A stretch of DNA of 64,000 bases from Thermoactinomyces mirandus (GTDB lineage: Bacteria > Bacillota > Bacilli > Thermoactinomycetales > Thermoactinomycetaceae), in contig NZ_JACEOL010000023.1 in assembly GCF_013868055.1 (NCBI RefSeq), positions 1 to 64,000 of the forward strand. The letters run 5' to 3'. The notes below the pieces were generated by a model that saw only the letters and a program-made list of their open reading frames with translations, did no database searches and had not been told where the DNA came from. Every line of letters begins with the position of its first letter. Position 1 is the stretch's first letter. A program made the translations under genes and the position numbers. Positions 49,037 to 58,362 of the stretch are shown here, piece by piece.

Positions 49037-49525
49037 TCATCCTCCCCAAAGTAATTCAAAATCAAATCCTTGTAAACCGCTTCCATGAATCAAAGATACA
49101 AACTCATCAGTAACAAATAAAATTGTTGGGTGTTGTGGTATTTTAAACAATAACCTATTTGCTATCTGATCGGGCTTAAAAACATAGTTTGTAATCCTTT
49201 TTATTCTCCCGCTACTCTTAAACCGGAGTACTTCAGATTTTTCTTCATCTAAAGCATTGATTTGCTCAAGCAAATGAAATGCATAAAAACTACCAAACTC
49301 GCTAATAAATGGAAGAAACTCTCCGTAATCTGATAAATGACTTTCTACTTGACTTTTCCCTCTTTCACTGAAAATAGGAACATCACCTAGAATCACCAGG
49401 CAATCTGGTAAAGGATTTGATTTATTTTTATCTATTTCAGATTCTTTTAGCCGTATAGGTTTCCAAATCGGGGTTCGGCTCTCTGTTCCAATAATTATCA
49501 TAAATATATGTAAAGTATTCAGCAT
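49037..49525 (-). CDS. Imm11-type immunity protein, N-terminally short
   Basis: 162 residues. The order of motifs matches Imm11 (DUF1629): GDVPIFSERGKSQVESHL, FYAFHLLEQINALDEEKS, YVFKPDQIANRLLFKIPQ, ILFVTDEFVSLIHGSGLQGF. Compared with the copy at 57.8-58.4 kb the first ~35 residues are missing or diverged, and no ribosome site is visible. Imm11 proteins protect against polymorphic toxins. No cognate toxin is next to it. Confidence 0.7.
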   Translation of the reverse strand: MLNTLHIFMIIIGTESRTPIWKPIRLKESEIDKNKSNPLPDCLVILGDVPIFSERGKSQVESHLSDYGEFLPFISEFGSFYAFHLLEQINALDEEKSEVLRFKSSGRIKRITNYVFKPDQIANRLLFKIPQHPTILFVTDEFVSLIHGSGLQGFDFELLWGG

Positions 49526-49654
49526 CTTTATTGCTATATTACATCAACGACTTAAATTGATAGTCTGAAGACAATTTATAAACCTTCAATTTTAACCATC
49601 CTCTAATAAATATTTTTTATTTATATGGGAAAGTACCATTTGCAATTTCTTCTT

Positions 49655-49884
49655 TTAACCGGCAGCAACAGCCGTTTTCTTCCAATTAAACTTGTCTTTA
49701 AGTATGTCAATTATACTTTGATCGGTACCTCCACCCGCAGCACTTCCCAACATTTTTGGCAACGCTCTACCCAGCCACGGCACTCTTTGGGCAATGGCAG
49801 CAACGAGTGGCGCTCCGGCAACAGAAACCGCTACCAGACACAATCTAATGAAGCCTTTTTTTTGGAATTATGGCGATCAGCCAT
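49655..49884 (-). pseudogene. Relic of a small hydrophobic peptide gene, frameshift in A-run
   Basis: ATG 49884 gives MADRHNSKK. A run of eight A (minus strand) then puts the remainder out of frame: GFIRLCLVAVSVAGAPLVAA, QRVPWLGRALPKMLGSAAGG, ILKDKFNWKKTAVAAG stop. With one more A the frame would be continuous (~76 residues). No ribosome site on this strand. Function unknown. Confidence 0.35.
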
Positions 49885-50271
49885 TATGGGAGGAAAGTCG
49901 AATAAAGTTGTCGAATAATGTTGTGAGGAATAACTCCTTTCCCAATATAAAGAAATGCAGTTAGTTAACCACATATCCTTAGCGTATAGAGATACAAGTT
50001 GGTATCAGCTTAAATTCTCTAGCTCTGCACTTGATTGAATGATATAGGCACCGTAGGAGTGTTCCATAAGTATTTGCTTAAACTTCTCCGGAATAGCGAG
50101 ATAGATCCACAGGAAGCTGACATGCTGTTGCAATTTAAGATCCATTCAACTTTTATTCCTTTACGGTAAGAACTTAACAAAAAGATGTTTGTTTTAAAAA
50201 GATTGTTTCTCATAATAGATAGATTTTAACTCTAAAATTAGAAACAAATATATTTATAAAGAAGGGGTTCA
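49885..50271. other. Upstream region of the type III CRISPR operon
   Basis: AT-rich and without genes. It should contain the operon promoter. No CRISPR repeats seen. Confidence 0.5.
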
Positions 50272-51735
50272 ATGGCGATTCTAATATCTAATTTGGGGAA
50301 TTCGGATTTTCAACCGTACGGTATTCGGCAATCGGAGGATGAACGTATAGACAACCAAATAATTTATCAAGAGATGAAGCGGGGTTATGATTGGGGGAAG
50401 CTCAATTTTCCAATACTAAAATCGGTTGAGCAGTTACTGAAAAGTAGGAATGAGACGTTAAATGCACTCGTCTTATTTTATACAAAACAAAAAGATGAGC
50501 ATTTCTCTAAATCGGATACCTATATTATTTTTAAAATTATACAATTATACAACGAGAGAAATCAATTGTTCGACAGTTACAAGCCGATAGTGATTGGAAT
50601 GCAAATTTGCGATTTGCCGCATTCTTACGACAGCATGTATACATATTACCAAAAGGTAATTAAAGGACTCCCTGGTCAATTGGCACAGCACGGGCTTGTA
50701 TCCGACGAACCGGTTTATGTTTCTTTAGCAGGCGGAACTCCGGCTTGCAATGTAGGATTACTGCATGCGATGCACCAATCCACCGATTTCCGTTCTACGA
50801 AAACTTTCATTTATTCTCCGAGGCCTGCCAAAGGAGAACTGCAACCTCCTGCAGTTCCGGTTCGCATAGACACATATTTAACAGCCAATGAGCTGGTAAA
50901 AAATTTGGATGAATTATTAACTGGTTATCATTATGGACAAGTGAAAGATCTTATCAGCAAGTTGAATTTGCCTATACATGAATTTCTGAAGGATATACTC
51001 ACTTTTCTGGATGTGCTTTTGCTCAGGAGGAATACGAGGTATGCAGAAGCATTGACGAAGTTGAAGACAATTGGACATTCGGAATTGAAGAATACGGCAT
51101 TTTTCCAGGAGTGTCTTGGGCAAATTAACAAATTGGATAAAGGGATTCAGGCTCACGATGATCGCCAGTTTGGATGGACGAGCTGTTCCGAATTTCGTCA
51201 GGTGTTGCATGAGCATTATTGGAAATTGGTGACTTTATATCAGTTGGAAGAGTACAACGAATGGGCGATCGGGATGATGACTTTCTATGAAAATTTGCTT
51301 CGCATCAAAGCGACTCATCTTCTCGGGTTTGATCGAAAACAGCCTTCACTAACTCCTGAGGAAGAAAAAGTTCAATTTCACAAAAAGTTGTGCGATCTCA
51401 ATAATCGTTCTTTTAATGGAAAACGGGAATACCCCATCAAACGAGGAGAGTACCAACGGATTATTTCCGACAGCGCACCAAAGAGTATGTTGTGCAAAAG
51501 ACATTCATGGGTTAGGAAATTGGAGAAAATTTATAAACAGCGGAATAATGTCGTCCACCAGTTCGGCGGTTTGACCAAGTCAGATATCGAAAACGTTTTT
51601 GGTGAAAGCGACAATTGGAAGAAGTTATTGAGACAGGCGCTCAACAGAGAATTCCAGATTCAAATTAACGAAAACCCGCTGGATTTAATTCACAAGCAGT
51701 TGCTGGAGTGGATTCATAAACGGTTGGTTGCATAA
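50272..51735 (+). CDS. CARF-HEPN ribonuclease (Csm6/Csx1-like)
   Basis: 487 residues. An N-terminal Rossmann-like CARF domain has the ligand motif YVSLAGGTPACNVGLLHAM (near 149-167). A C-terminal HEPN domain carries the catalytic R-x4-H as RNNVVH (near 424-429). Such proteins are switched on by cyclic oligoadenylate made by Cas10 and then cut RNA non-specifically. First gene of the operon, RBS AAGAAGGGG. Exact subfamily is not certain. Confidence 0.82.
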   Translation: MAILISNLGNSDFQPYGIRQSEDERIDNQIIYQEMKRGYDWGKLNFPILKSVEQLLKSRNETLNALVLFYTKQKDEHFSKSDTYIIFKIIQLYNERNQLFDSYKPIVIGMQICDLPHSYDSMYTYYQKVIKGLPGQLAQHGLVSDEPVYVSLAGGTPACNVGLLHAMHQSTDFRSTKTFIYSPRPAKGELQPPAVPVRIDTYLTANELVKNLDELLTGYHYGQVKDLISKLNLPIHEFLKDILTFLDVLLLRRNTRYAEALTKLKTIGHSELKNTAFFQECLGQINKLDKGIQAHDDRQFGWTSCSEFRQVLHEHYWKLVTLYQLEEYNEWAIGMMTFYENLLRIKATHLLGFDRKQPSLTPEEEKVQFHKKLCDLNNRSFNGKREYPIKRGEYQRIISDSAPKSMLCKRHSWVRKLEKIYKQRNNVVHQFGGLTKSDIENVFGESDNWKKLLRQALNREFQIQINENPLDLIHKQLLEWIHKRLVA

Positions 51736-51786
51736 TCGTATGTAATCGGAATGGTGCCGGAAGAGAAACAGAAAGAGGTTAAAGAT

Positions 51787-54075
51787 ATGAATCATGATTT
51801 GCTTGCAGCCGCATCTGTTTATCCACTGTTAAGATGGTTCAAACAATCGTTGGATGCGGAATCGTATCAACAGCTGATCGGAAATTTAAGATCGTATAGA
51901 GGTTGTATTGACGGAGAACGCGCATGCGCTTATATGGATGATGCCGGGCGATATTTGCGTAACAGGAACCATTTTGATCAGATGAATATTGGTGATGAAA
52001 GGCTCGGACAGGCCTTCTTGCTGATAAAGGCATTGCAGACGTTGGGTGCCGAACAAATGGCTGCAAAAAACAGGGAACGGCTGGAATCTGTTTTCGCTCA
52101 AATTGAACTGGAGAAAGAGTTTAAAGCATCACTCTATTACCCGATGCAGACATTGTCGGTAACTGACATATTTCCGGAGCCTGAACCGATGGAAACACCG
52201 GAGGAAGTCCAGCGCCATGCGACTGCATTCGCAGCTGATTTACAGGACGCGTGGTGTTGTAATGCAAAACAACCTTCCGTGCTGATCACTGGATTACAGC
52301 GTGTGATCGATCATTATGCCTGGTGCATACCGGCTGGTGATCATGGGCAACAGGCGGTATCACTAGCGGAGGTCTGTAAGCAGCTTTGCGCGCTAACTGC
52401 GGCATGGTCTGCGTCATCAGCAGCGGAAGAGAATAGGATTGTGCTTGTTGTTGGGGATTTGTCCGGCATCCAGCGGTATATATTTGATATTGCACAGACG
52501 GGTACAGGTGGTGTAGCGAAACGATTACGCGCACGTTCTTTTTTTCTCGGAGTTCTATCAGATATCATCGCACACAAAATACTTCATGCCTTTGATCTGC
52601 CACTTGCCAATATGATTCTGTCGTCAGGCGGAAAATTTTACATCCTGTTGCCTGGGGGAAAAGAGACGGAACAGTTTTTACTTTCCTTCCAACAAGAGTT
52701 GGATCGATGGATGCTTGAAGAGTACCTTGGAGAATTGGTATGCAACCTGGTCCATGTTGAAGTTGAAGCCGCAGAGTTGCGTACGGCGGATCGTCTACTC
52801 GAACGGTTGAGCCGTAAGCTTCAGCGGAGAAAATCGTCCCAATTGGCGGGGGCATTCCAATCGGCAGGAGAATGGAACGAAGAAGCTTTTGTTCAAAAAG
52901 GGCACAATCCACTGTCTCGTTGTAAATGCTGCAAGAAATTCACAGCTCCGCATGGAGATCTCTGTCGGATTTGTGCTGCTGATGAGAAGTTAGGCCGCCG
53001 ATTACCCAGTGCTAATTACATTGTTTTCCGTATTGGCAAGTCGGAGGACATACCCGGATTTATGGTGATGGACAATTATTACGTTGATGTGCTCGAAGAT
53101 CAGCCTGTGGAAAGCGATAATATTTACCTTGTTTATGAGTTAAACCGTTTTGATCGGGAAATGAAGTATAATCTGCCTGTGACAACGAAATACATGGCTA
53201 ATTATGTACCGGTTGCAGATCAGGATTTATCAATAAACGAGGAAAAAATTGACCCAGGACATCCGCTTCCATTTACCTTTATTGCGGATCAAGCCAAGGG
53301 ACAGAAGCAGCTTGCCTGCCTGAAGGCCGACGTCGATATGCTTGGGAGTGTGTTTGTATTCGGCTTGAAAAAAGAAAACGATTCCGTACTGCTTCCGCAA
53401 ATTTCTACACTGAGTAAAATGTTAGAGTTGTTTTTTTCCGGTTGGTTGAATGAACAAATGAAGCGGAATTATCAGCACGTGTACACAGTATTTTCTGGTG
53501 GGGATGATCTTTTTCTGATCGGTCCATGGAATGAAATTATTCCGTTGGCCATCGATCTGAGGAAGTCATTTGCCCGATATGTAGGAAAAAATCCCAATCT
53601 TTCATTATCTGCCGGAATTACGGTATGCAAACCACGTCTTCCAATTGTCCGTCAGGCTGAATGGACGGAAAATGAATTGGATCATGCCAAGCAATCATCT
53701 TCGATCGAACGACCGCATGGACGTAATCAAATCTCGATTTTCAACTGGGCGATGACTTGGGGACGTTTTGAGTCTTTTTGGCAGGAAGCCCAGCAGTTGG
53801 GAGAAATGTGGAACGAGAACAAAATTGCATCCGCTTTTCTGTTCCGATTGCTTAAATATGCTGAACAATATAAGAGTTACAAGGAAAAAGGGGACATATC
53901 CGGGTTACGTTTTTATCCGAGACTGGCGTATGACTTGTCCCGCAATTTTACTGACAAGTCGGATGAGGAAGCGAAACATTGGGCGCAACGGTTCCTTACG
54001 CTTGCAGATGATCATCCGTTGGAGAAAGTAGAGCCGCTCATTCGACTCTCCCGATTGTTTCGTGCTTCCAATTAG
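51787..54075 (+). CDS. cas10: Cas10 (Csm1-like) subunit lacking the HD motif
   Basis: 762 residues from ATG 51787 (AGAGG 8 bp upstream; the frame is open from 51751). The first palm-type region is VLVVGDLSGIQRYIF (near 220). A zinc finger follows (CKCCKKF ... LCRIC, near 379-398), then the second palm with the cyclase motif VFSGGDDLFLIGPW (GGDD near 571-574). The N-terminal HD nuclease signature (HDxGK) normally at residues 10-20 is absent; the start reads LLAAASVYPLLRWFKQ. Expected to make cyclic oligoadenylate but not cut ssDNA. Confidence 0.92.
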   Translation: MNHDLLAAASVYPLLRWFKQSLDAESYQQLIGNLRSYRGCIDGERACAYMDDAGRYLRNRNHFDQMNIGDERLGQAFLLIKALQTLGAEQMAAKNRERLESVFAQIELEKEFKASLYYPMQTLSVTDIFPEPEPMETPEEVQRHATAFAADLQDAWCCNAKQPSVLITGLQRVIDHYAWCIPAGDHGQQAVSLAEVCKQLCALTAAWSASSAAEENRIVLVVGDLSGIQRYIFDIAQTGTGGVAKRLRARSFFLGVLSDIIAHKILHAFDLPLANMILSSGGKFYILLPGGKETEQFLLSFQQELDRWMLEEYLGELVCNLVHVEVEAAELRTADRLLERLSRKLQRRKSSQLAGAFQSAGEWNEEAFVQKGHNPLSRCKCCKKFTAPHGDLCRICAADEKLGRRLPSANYIVFRIGKSEDIPGFMVMDNYYVDVLEDQPVESDNIYLVYELNRFDREMKYNLPVTTKYMANYVPVADQDLSINEEKIDPGHPLPFTFIADQAKGQKQLACLKADVDMLGSVFVFGLKKENDSVLLPQISTLSKMLELFFSGWLNEQMKRNYQHVYTVFSGGDDLFLIGPWNEIIPLAIDLRKSFARYVGKNPNLSLSAGITVCKPRLPIVRQAEWTENELDHAKQSSSIERPHGRNQISIFNWAMTWGRFESFWQEAQQLGEMWNENKIASAFLFRLLKYAEQYKSYKEKGDISGLRFYPRLAYDLSRNFTDKSDEEAKHWAQRFLTLADDHPLEKVEPLIRLSRLFRASN

Positions 54076-54101
54076 AAGACAGGAAGGAGTTGTAAATCAT
54101 T

Positions 54102-54563
54102 ATGTGGCAAGGATATTTGTCAGGCGGCTATTATGACGAAAAAGGAAATATGCGCCGCGAAATTATTGTCGAGGACGCACAGAGGGTGGCGAAAGAGTTA
54201 GAAAAGGTTGGGATGACAAGTACTTCTTTGCGCAGGTTTTATAACAAGGTGATGGCGATTAAGACAAAAATGTCTATAGAGAAAGATTTTGAAGTTGTCC
54301 GTCCGATGATCGATAAGCTCGTTCCTATCGTATCCTATAATGTCAAACGTAAAGTGATACCGGATTCATTTGAGAGTTTTATCAAAGCAAATGTGGCCCA
54401 TGCCCGCAAATCACATACGGACTTCCTTGGTTTCTTTGAACATTTTCAATGTGTAATTGCTTTTTCCAAAAACACTGATGATCATCGCGGTGGTGGTGGC
54501 CGAAGCCGTTCATCTCAAAACTATCGAAAATCGGGGAAGAACCATCAGTTTGGGAGAAAATAA
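54102..54563 (+). CDS. csm2: Csm2-like small subunit (Cas11)
   Basis: 153 residues, helical core with VAKELEKVGMTSTSLRRFYN and FIKANVAHARKSHTDFLGFF, the typical Csm2 pattern. It forms the belly of the type III-A complex along the target RNA. The C-terminal tail is Gly/Ser/Arg-rich (DDHRGGGGRSRSSQNYRKSG), longer than usual for the family. Lies 26 bp after cas10. Confidence 0.88.
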   Translation: MWQGYLSGGYYDEKGNMRREIIVEDAQRVAKELEKVGMTSTSLRRFYNKVMAIKTKMSIEKDFEVVRPMIDKLVPIVSYNVKRKVIPDSFESFIKANVAHARKSHTDFLGFFEHFQCVIAFSKNTDDHRGGGGRSRSSQNYRKSGKNHQFGRK

Positions 54564-54625
54564 TTAACAAGCCGACAGATTCAACAACTAGTCAACCATC
54601 AAAGATGATTCGGGAGGAAACAAAT

Positions 54626-55306
54626 ATGAAACTGGTAAAACATATACTCATACGGGGTACGATTCATTGTTTGACAGGACTTCGGATTGGAGGCTCTAAA
54701 GACCAGGTGGACATCGGCGGAATCGACAACAACATTATCCGGCATCCTATTACGGGTGAGCCGTACATACCTGGTTCTTCATTGAAAGGAAAAATGCGTT
54801 CTTTGCTGGAGTATCGTTATTCACAAGAAATAAAGAATGGTCCATGTAGTTGCAATACTGTGGAGCGCCATTGTCCAGTATGTGAATATTTTGGTTCCAG
54901 AAAAGAAACAAATGCGCCAACACGCGTTCTTGTACGTGATGCCAAAATGAGTCCCGCATCACGTAAATGGCTAACAGAAGCACCGATAGATCAAGTCTTC
55001 AATTATGCTGAAGTAAAATGGGAGAATGTGATCCAACGTAAATCCGGTAGTGCGACACCTCGTCAGCAAGAGCGTGTTCCAGCTGGTACAGAATTTGTGT
55101 TTGAAATAAGCATCCGCGTGTTCGATATAGATAATGAAGAGGACTTGATAAATTTTGTACTGGAAGGGATGGAATTGCTGCAAAAAGATTATTTGGGCAG
55201 TTCCGGCGGTCGCGGTTACGGGCAAATTCAGTTCCAAAACGTGACAATTGACGATAAGATGTGTGACCGTTTCAAAAACAGGACTGGAAATGATCAAGAT
55301 GAGTGA
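54626..55306 (+). CDS. csm3: Csm3 (Cas7-group RAMP) subunit
   Basis: 226 residues from ATG 54626 (GGGAGGAAAC upstream). Core motifs: LRIGGSKDQVDIGGIDNNII, ITGEPYIPGSSLKGKMRSLL, zinc-type cysteines in CSCNTVERHCPVCEYFG, and the glycine-rich YLGSSGGRGYGQI. Csm3 is the repeated backbone subunit that cuts target RNA. Acidic residues in KDQVD are candidates for the catalytic Asp. It overlaps csm4 by 17 bp. Confidence 0.93.
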   Translation: MKLVKHILIRGTIHCLTGLRIGGSKDQVDIGGIDNNIIRHPITGEPYIPGSSLKGKMRSLLEYRYSQEIKNGPCSCNTVERHCPVCEYFGSRKETNAPTRVLVRDAKMSPASRKWLTEAPIDQVFNYAEVKWENVIQRKSGSATPRQQERVPAGTEFVFEISIRVFDIDNEEDLINFVLEGMELLQKDYLGSSGGRGYGQIQFQNVTIDDKMCDRFKNRTGNDQDE

Positions 55307-56237
55307 TGCCGGATACAATGTCTGTTATCGCTTGCGTCTGAGTTCTGGATTTATAACTCCATTTCAAAGCGATACATTAATGGGCTCTCTTGCCTGGCAA
55401 ATGCTTTATCATTTCGGCGAAAGTAAGCTGCGTACATGGATTGAGGCTTGCCGCCATCAACCTCCATTCGTATTGTCCAATGCCTTCCCGCTGGACAAAT
55501 TGCCGAAATTGATGGCGCCTCCGGCATCGAATCAGCCACAGCCAACCTCCAAGCTGGAGCAATTGCAAGTGGTGCGCAGAGGGAAGAAATACAAAGAACG
55601 TGTTTGGCTGACGCCTACCGAATTTAACGATATGAAGCATGGGCGCCCTGTGCAATGGGAAGAGAAAGAATCGCCAAAATTTGTGCATACACATTCGCGA
55701 TTGCACGCTATTATTGATCGGGCTACGGGCCAAAGTCTGCAGGAGAATGGACTTTATGAGATCGAAGAGTCTTATGTGGAGTATGTTTCACTTTATGTGC
55801 GTTATTTTGATCCGACATACGAACCGATTGTCGAGCAGTTGCTTGGTTCACTGGGAAAAACCGGTTTCGGAGCGAAAAAAAGTAGCGGCAAAGGGCTCTT
55901 TTCAGTCGAGAAAGATCCTGATGCGGTGAAAGTTTTAGCAACTCCAGAAGGGGCGAACGGCTACGCGATTTTGTCTCAAGTCGTTCCTGCTGCCACTGAT
56001 GAAACGGAAGGATATTATAAATTCGTTACAAAATACGGGAAAATTGGTGAACATCATACGGAATCTCCATTTAAATATCCTCATGTGACGCTTCAGCCGG
56101 GTTCGTGTTTCTATAGCGACCGCATGCCCGCTTATAGCGGTCGCCTTGTGGAAGGAATTGCTCCTCGGCATCCGAACGTTGTACAATTCGGATTTGGTTT
56201 GACGGTACCGATTGTGTTGCCGGAGAAGGAAGAATAA
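55290..56237 (+). CDS. csm4: Csm4 (Cas5-group RAMP) subunit
   Basis: 315 residues from ATG 55290 inside the csm3 end. Family motifs GFITPFQSDTLMGSLAW, PLDKLPKLMAPP, FVHTHSRLHAIIDRATG and GKTGFGAKKSSGKGLFSV (glycine loop). Csm4 caps the crRNA 5' handle and binds Cas10. Followed after a single base by the next gene. Confidence 0.9.
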   Translation: MIKMSDAGYNVCYRLRLSSGFITPFQSDTLMGSLAWQMLYHFGESKLRTWIEACRHQPPFVLSNAFPLDKLPKLMAPPASNQPQPTSKLEQLQVVRRGKKYKERVWLTPTEFNDMKHGRPVQWEEKESPKFVHTHSRLHAIIDRATGQSLQENGLYEIEESYVEYVSLYVRYFDPTYEPIVEQLLGSLGKTGFGAKKSSGKGLFSVEKDPDAVKVLATPEGANGYAILSQVVPAATDETEGYYKFVTKYGKIGEHHTESPFKYPHVTLQPGSCFYSDRMPAYSGRLVEGIAPRHPNVVQFGFGLTVPIVLPEKEE

Positions 56238-56238
56238 C

Positions 56239-57234
56239 ATGAGAGCGGCTAAATGGGCGTTAGAGTTTATGCTTCCAGAAGGCGGACGGCTACCTGCAAA
56301 TAAAAGCTCCATGTTCTATGCGATATTGAAGAAATCTTTCAAGCGGATGGTTTGTATTCAGCGTTATGCTGTTTGCGGTGCCTGTTCTTTTGCAGCCGAA
56401 TGCGCATATTCTCAGTTATTCGGCGTTCTGCATCGGGAAGCGAAAGAGGATTCACCATCTACGCACCGAACGTATGGAATTAATCCTGGGCAGGACTTCG
56501 ATAATCAGATTGGAATTATCATCTCAGGATGGGAAGATATGCGAAAAAATTACAAGCCTGGCGAATTTTTTCGCATTGAAATCGTGCTTGTGGATCAGAT
56601 GATTGAACTGTTTCCGCTGGTAGCACTTTCGTTTAAGGAATGGCAGTCTTCCGGTTTAGGGAAAGAGAAGATTCCCTTCTTGTTGCACCGAATTTGGATA
56701 TATCCGGCTGAGAACGAGGAATCGACAAGGTTGCTGATGTTTCAAGAGAAGTTGATGCCGATTGATGTTTCTTCGATGGTTGTTTCTGTAGACATGTTAA
56801 GGGAGAATAAGTCAATCCAAAAAGATGGCAGCTTGTCGGTTTTATTACGAGGATGGCTTCTTGACCCGAGCGTGATATCCGCAGTATCAGTCCGCTTCTC
56901 TGATGTCATGAAGGAAGTGGCGAATCGTTTTTGGTCATTGAATCGGTATTTTGACATGAAGGAGCGGCAGAAGTTGGAATCTTGTCTGAATGACGCTATG
57001 GATGCTGCTGACAAGGTCCAAATAGTATCTGGAACATTTCGTATTAAAAAGCAAAGGATGAACGTTAGGAGAGAATCCAAGCTGTTGCAATGGGATGGTT
57101 TGTTGCGCATACAGGGTGAAGGGCTGCCAACTGTATATCCTTGGGTCAAAATGGCCGAATGGTTTCATATCGGTTATCAAGCGCATTTGGGAATGGGACG
57201 TTTGCGTGTTTTGCCTGGCGAATGTAAGAGATAG
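56239..57234 (+). CDS. cas6: Cas6-like CRISPR RNA endoribonuclease
   Basis: 331 residues, ATG after GGAGAAGGAAG. An N-terminal cysteine cluster CGACSFAAECAYSQLFG and a C-terminal LRIQGEGLPTVYPWVKMAEW then HIGYQAHLGMGRLRVL match the Cas6 (PF10040-type) pattern: the glycine-rich end and CxxC...CxY segment. It would cut the precursor crRNA in each repeat. It occupies the place where csm5 normally follows csm4. Csm5-like motifs were not seen, but a highly diverged Csm5 role cannot be ruled out. Confidence 0.78.
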   Translation: MRAAKWALEFMLPEGGRLPANKSSMFYAILKKSFKRMVCIQRYAVCGACSFAAECAYSQLFGVLHREAKEDSPSTHRTYGINPGQDFDNQIGIIISGWEDMRKNYKPGEFFRIEIVLVDQMIELFPLVALSFKEWQSSGLGKEKIPFLLHRIWIYPAENEESTRLLMFQEKLMPIDVSSMVVSVDMLRENKSIQKDGSLSVLLRGWLLDPSVISAVSVRFSDVMKEVANRFWSLNRYFDMKERQKLESCLNDAMDAADKVQIVSGTFRIKKQRMNVRRESKLLQWDGLLRIQGEGLPTVYPWVKMAEWFHIGYQAHLGMGRLRVLPGECKR

Positions 57235-57516
57235 TCTTTTGTATAGATCATTGTTCGAAAATAGATTATAGTATAATGTCCCAGAGGTCAGGTTTGTTTA
57301 GATTACTTGAGGAAAGGAAATTAAAAAATATAAAAAAAGATTTTACAACTGTATTACTTAAATGAAGTAAACAGTAAAAAGAGTAGCAATGACCGATGAC
57401 GTTAATTTCTGACACTAGGATAAAAATTTGATGGAAATTGTGCGTATTTATCTGGTCCTTCCCAATAACTAAAAAAGATGTTATGTTAACCTAAGAGATA
57501 CTACCAATTTGAGATT

Positions 57517-57562
57517 GCGAGAATTTTCTGTGCTGTGGGTCTGAACCCCGCTCCTTCCGCCA
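57517..57562 (+). other. tRNA/tmRNA-3'-end-like element, copy 2
   Basis: GTGGG-TCTGAAC-CCCGC forms a 5-bp stem with a 7-base loop like a T-arm, followed by TCCTTCC and GCCA. Related to 48691-48736 in opposite orientation; the two lie on either side of the type III operon. No D- or anticodon arm with matching acceptor was found. Confidence 0.4.
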
Positions 57563-57571
57563 AACTCAATG

Positions 57572-57597
57572 GGGTTCGCGACTAGCGAGCCCTTTTT
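57572..57597 (+). terminator. Terminator downstream of the CRISPR operon
   Basis: GGGTTCGC / GCGAGCCC stem (8 bp, one G-T), 5-base loop, then TTTTTATTTT. Same architecture as 48655-48681. Confidence 0.75.
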
Positions 57598-57748
57598 ATT
57601 TTACTAAAAACAAACTGCTTATGTGGAATATTTATGAAAAAATCTATTTTCATATAACTGACATTTCAGTGGTCAAAAAACACTCCTTTCGACCAATTAA
57701 CTGTTGACTTAGTATAGAACTAACCATAAGCCAATCCGATTCATGAAA

Positions 57749-57801
57749 GACCATCCATCGATGAACAATTTCCCCTCCCAAGTTTTGCAAACGCCTTTCA
57801 C
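57749..57801 (-). repeat. Duplicate of the secreted-module gene start
   Basis: About 53 bp closely related to 60420-60472, encoding NLGGEIVHRWMV on the minus strand versus NLREKIVHRWMV in the other copy. Only the first codons of the signal peptide remain. Confidence 0.6.
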
Positions 57802-57813
57802 CCTTTGAAGAAA

Positions 57814-58362
57814 TCATTTTCCCGAATCCCAAACCTCCATAAACTGAAATCCTGCCAAACCATCAGATTCGACAGCTTTTTTAAATTCATCAGATACGAA
57901 TACGGCAGATCGAATTCGGTCATCTAAGAAAATACGAAAAATGTGTTCGTCTTCAACCTTTTCCTCAATAAAAGCATACTTCTCAAATCCTACACGAAAA
58001 CCTGTATCAAGCTGTTTAATAATCGCCTTTTGATAGTCCACAGCATCAATCGCATTAAGTACATGAATAGCATAAAAAATTTTTTCTGGATGGTTAAGCG
58101 ATAAAGCCTCTGCTTTATTTCTTAAAAAGTCCTGAACTGTATAATATGCTCTTTCACTAAAGACAGGAACAGGACAATCCCAAAAGTGGGGACTGTCACT
58201 ATCCTTTCCTTCGTCAATCGTCAATACTTCAACATTGTTCCATTTATCAATAAGAGGAGAAGTCTGAAGTAATAAATCAGCTAATTTACTATCTCGGTCA
58301 AAGTCGGCAAATCCTAACGATTCAAAGCTATTTAACAAGCATTCCAAATGCCATATCTTCAT
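57814..58362 (-). CDS. Imm11-type immunity protein
   Basis: 182 residues, full length: MKIWHLECLLNSFESLGFAD, SPHFWDCPVPVFSERAYYTV, IFYAIHVLNAIDAVDYQKAI, EDEHIFRIFLDDRIRSAVFV, SDEFKKAVESDGLAGFQFME. Same fold and motif order as Imm11 proteins that guard against secreted polymorphic toxins. It has close relatives at 49.0 kb and 59.9 kb. No toxin gene is adjacent, so it may be an orphan immunity gene. Confidence 0.75.
   Translation of the reverse strand: MKIWHLECLLNSFESLGFADFDRDSKLADLLLQTSPLIDKWNNVEVLTIDEGKDSDSPHFWDCPVPVFSERAYYTVQDFLRNKAEALSLNHPEKIFYAIHVLNAIDAVDYQKAIIKQLDTGFRVGFEKYAFIEEKVEDEHIFRIFLDDRIRSAVFVSDEFKKAVESDGLAGFQFMEVWDSGK

Noticed and set aside
56239-57234. Csm5
   Set aside because: Its N-terminal region lacks Csm5 RAMP motifs, while the cysteine cluster and glycine-rich C-terminus fit Cas6; kept as Cas6-like.
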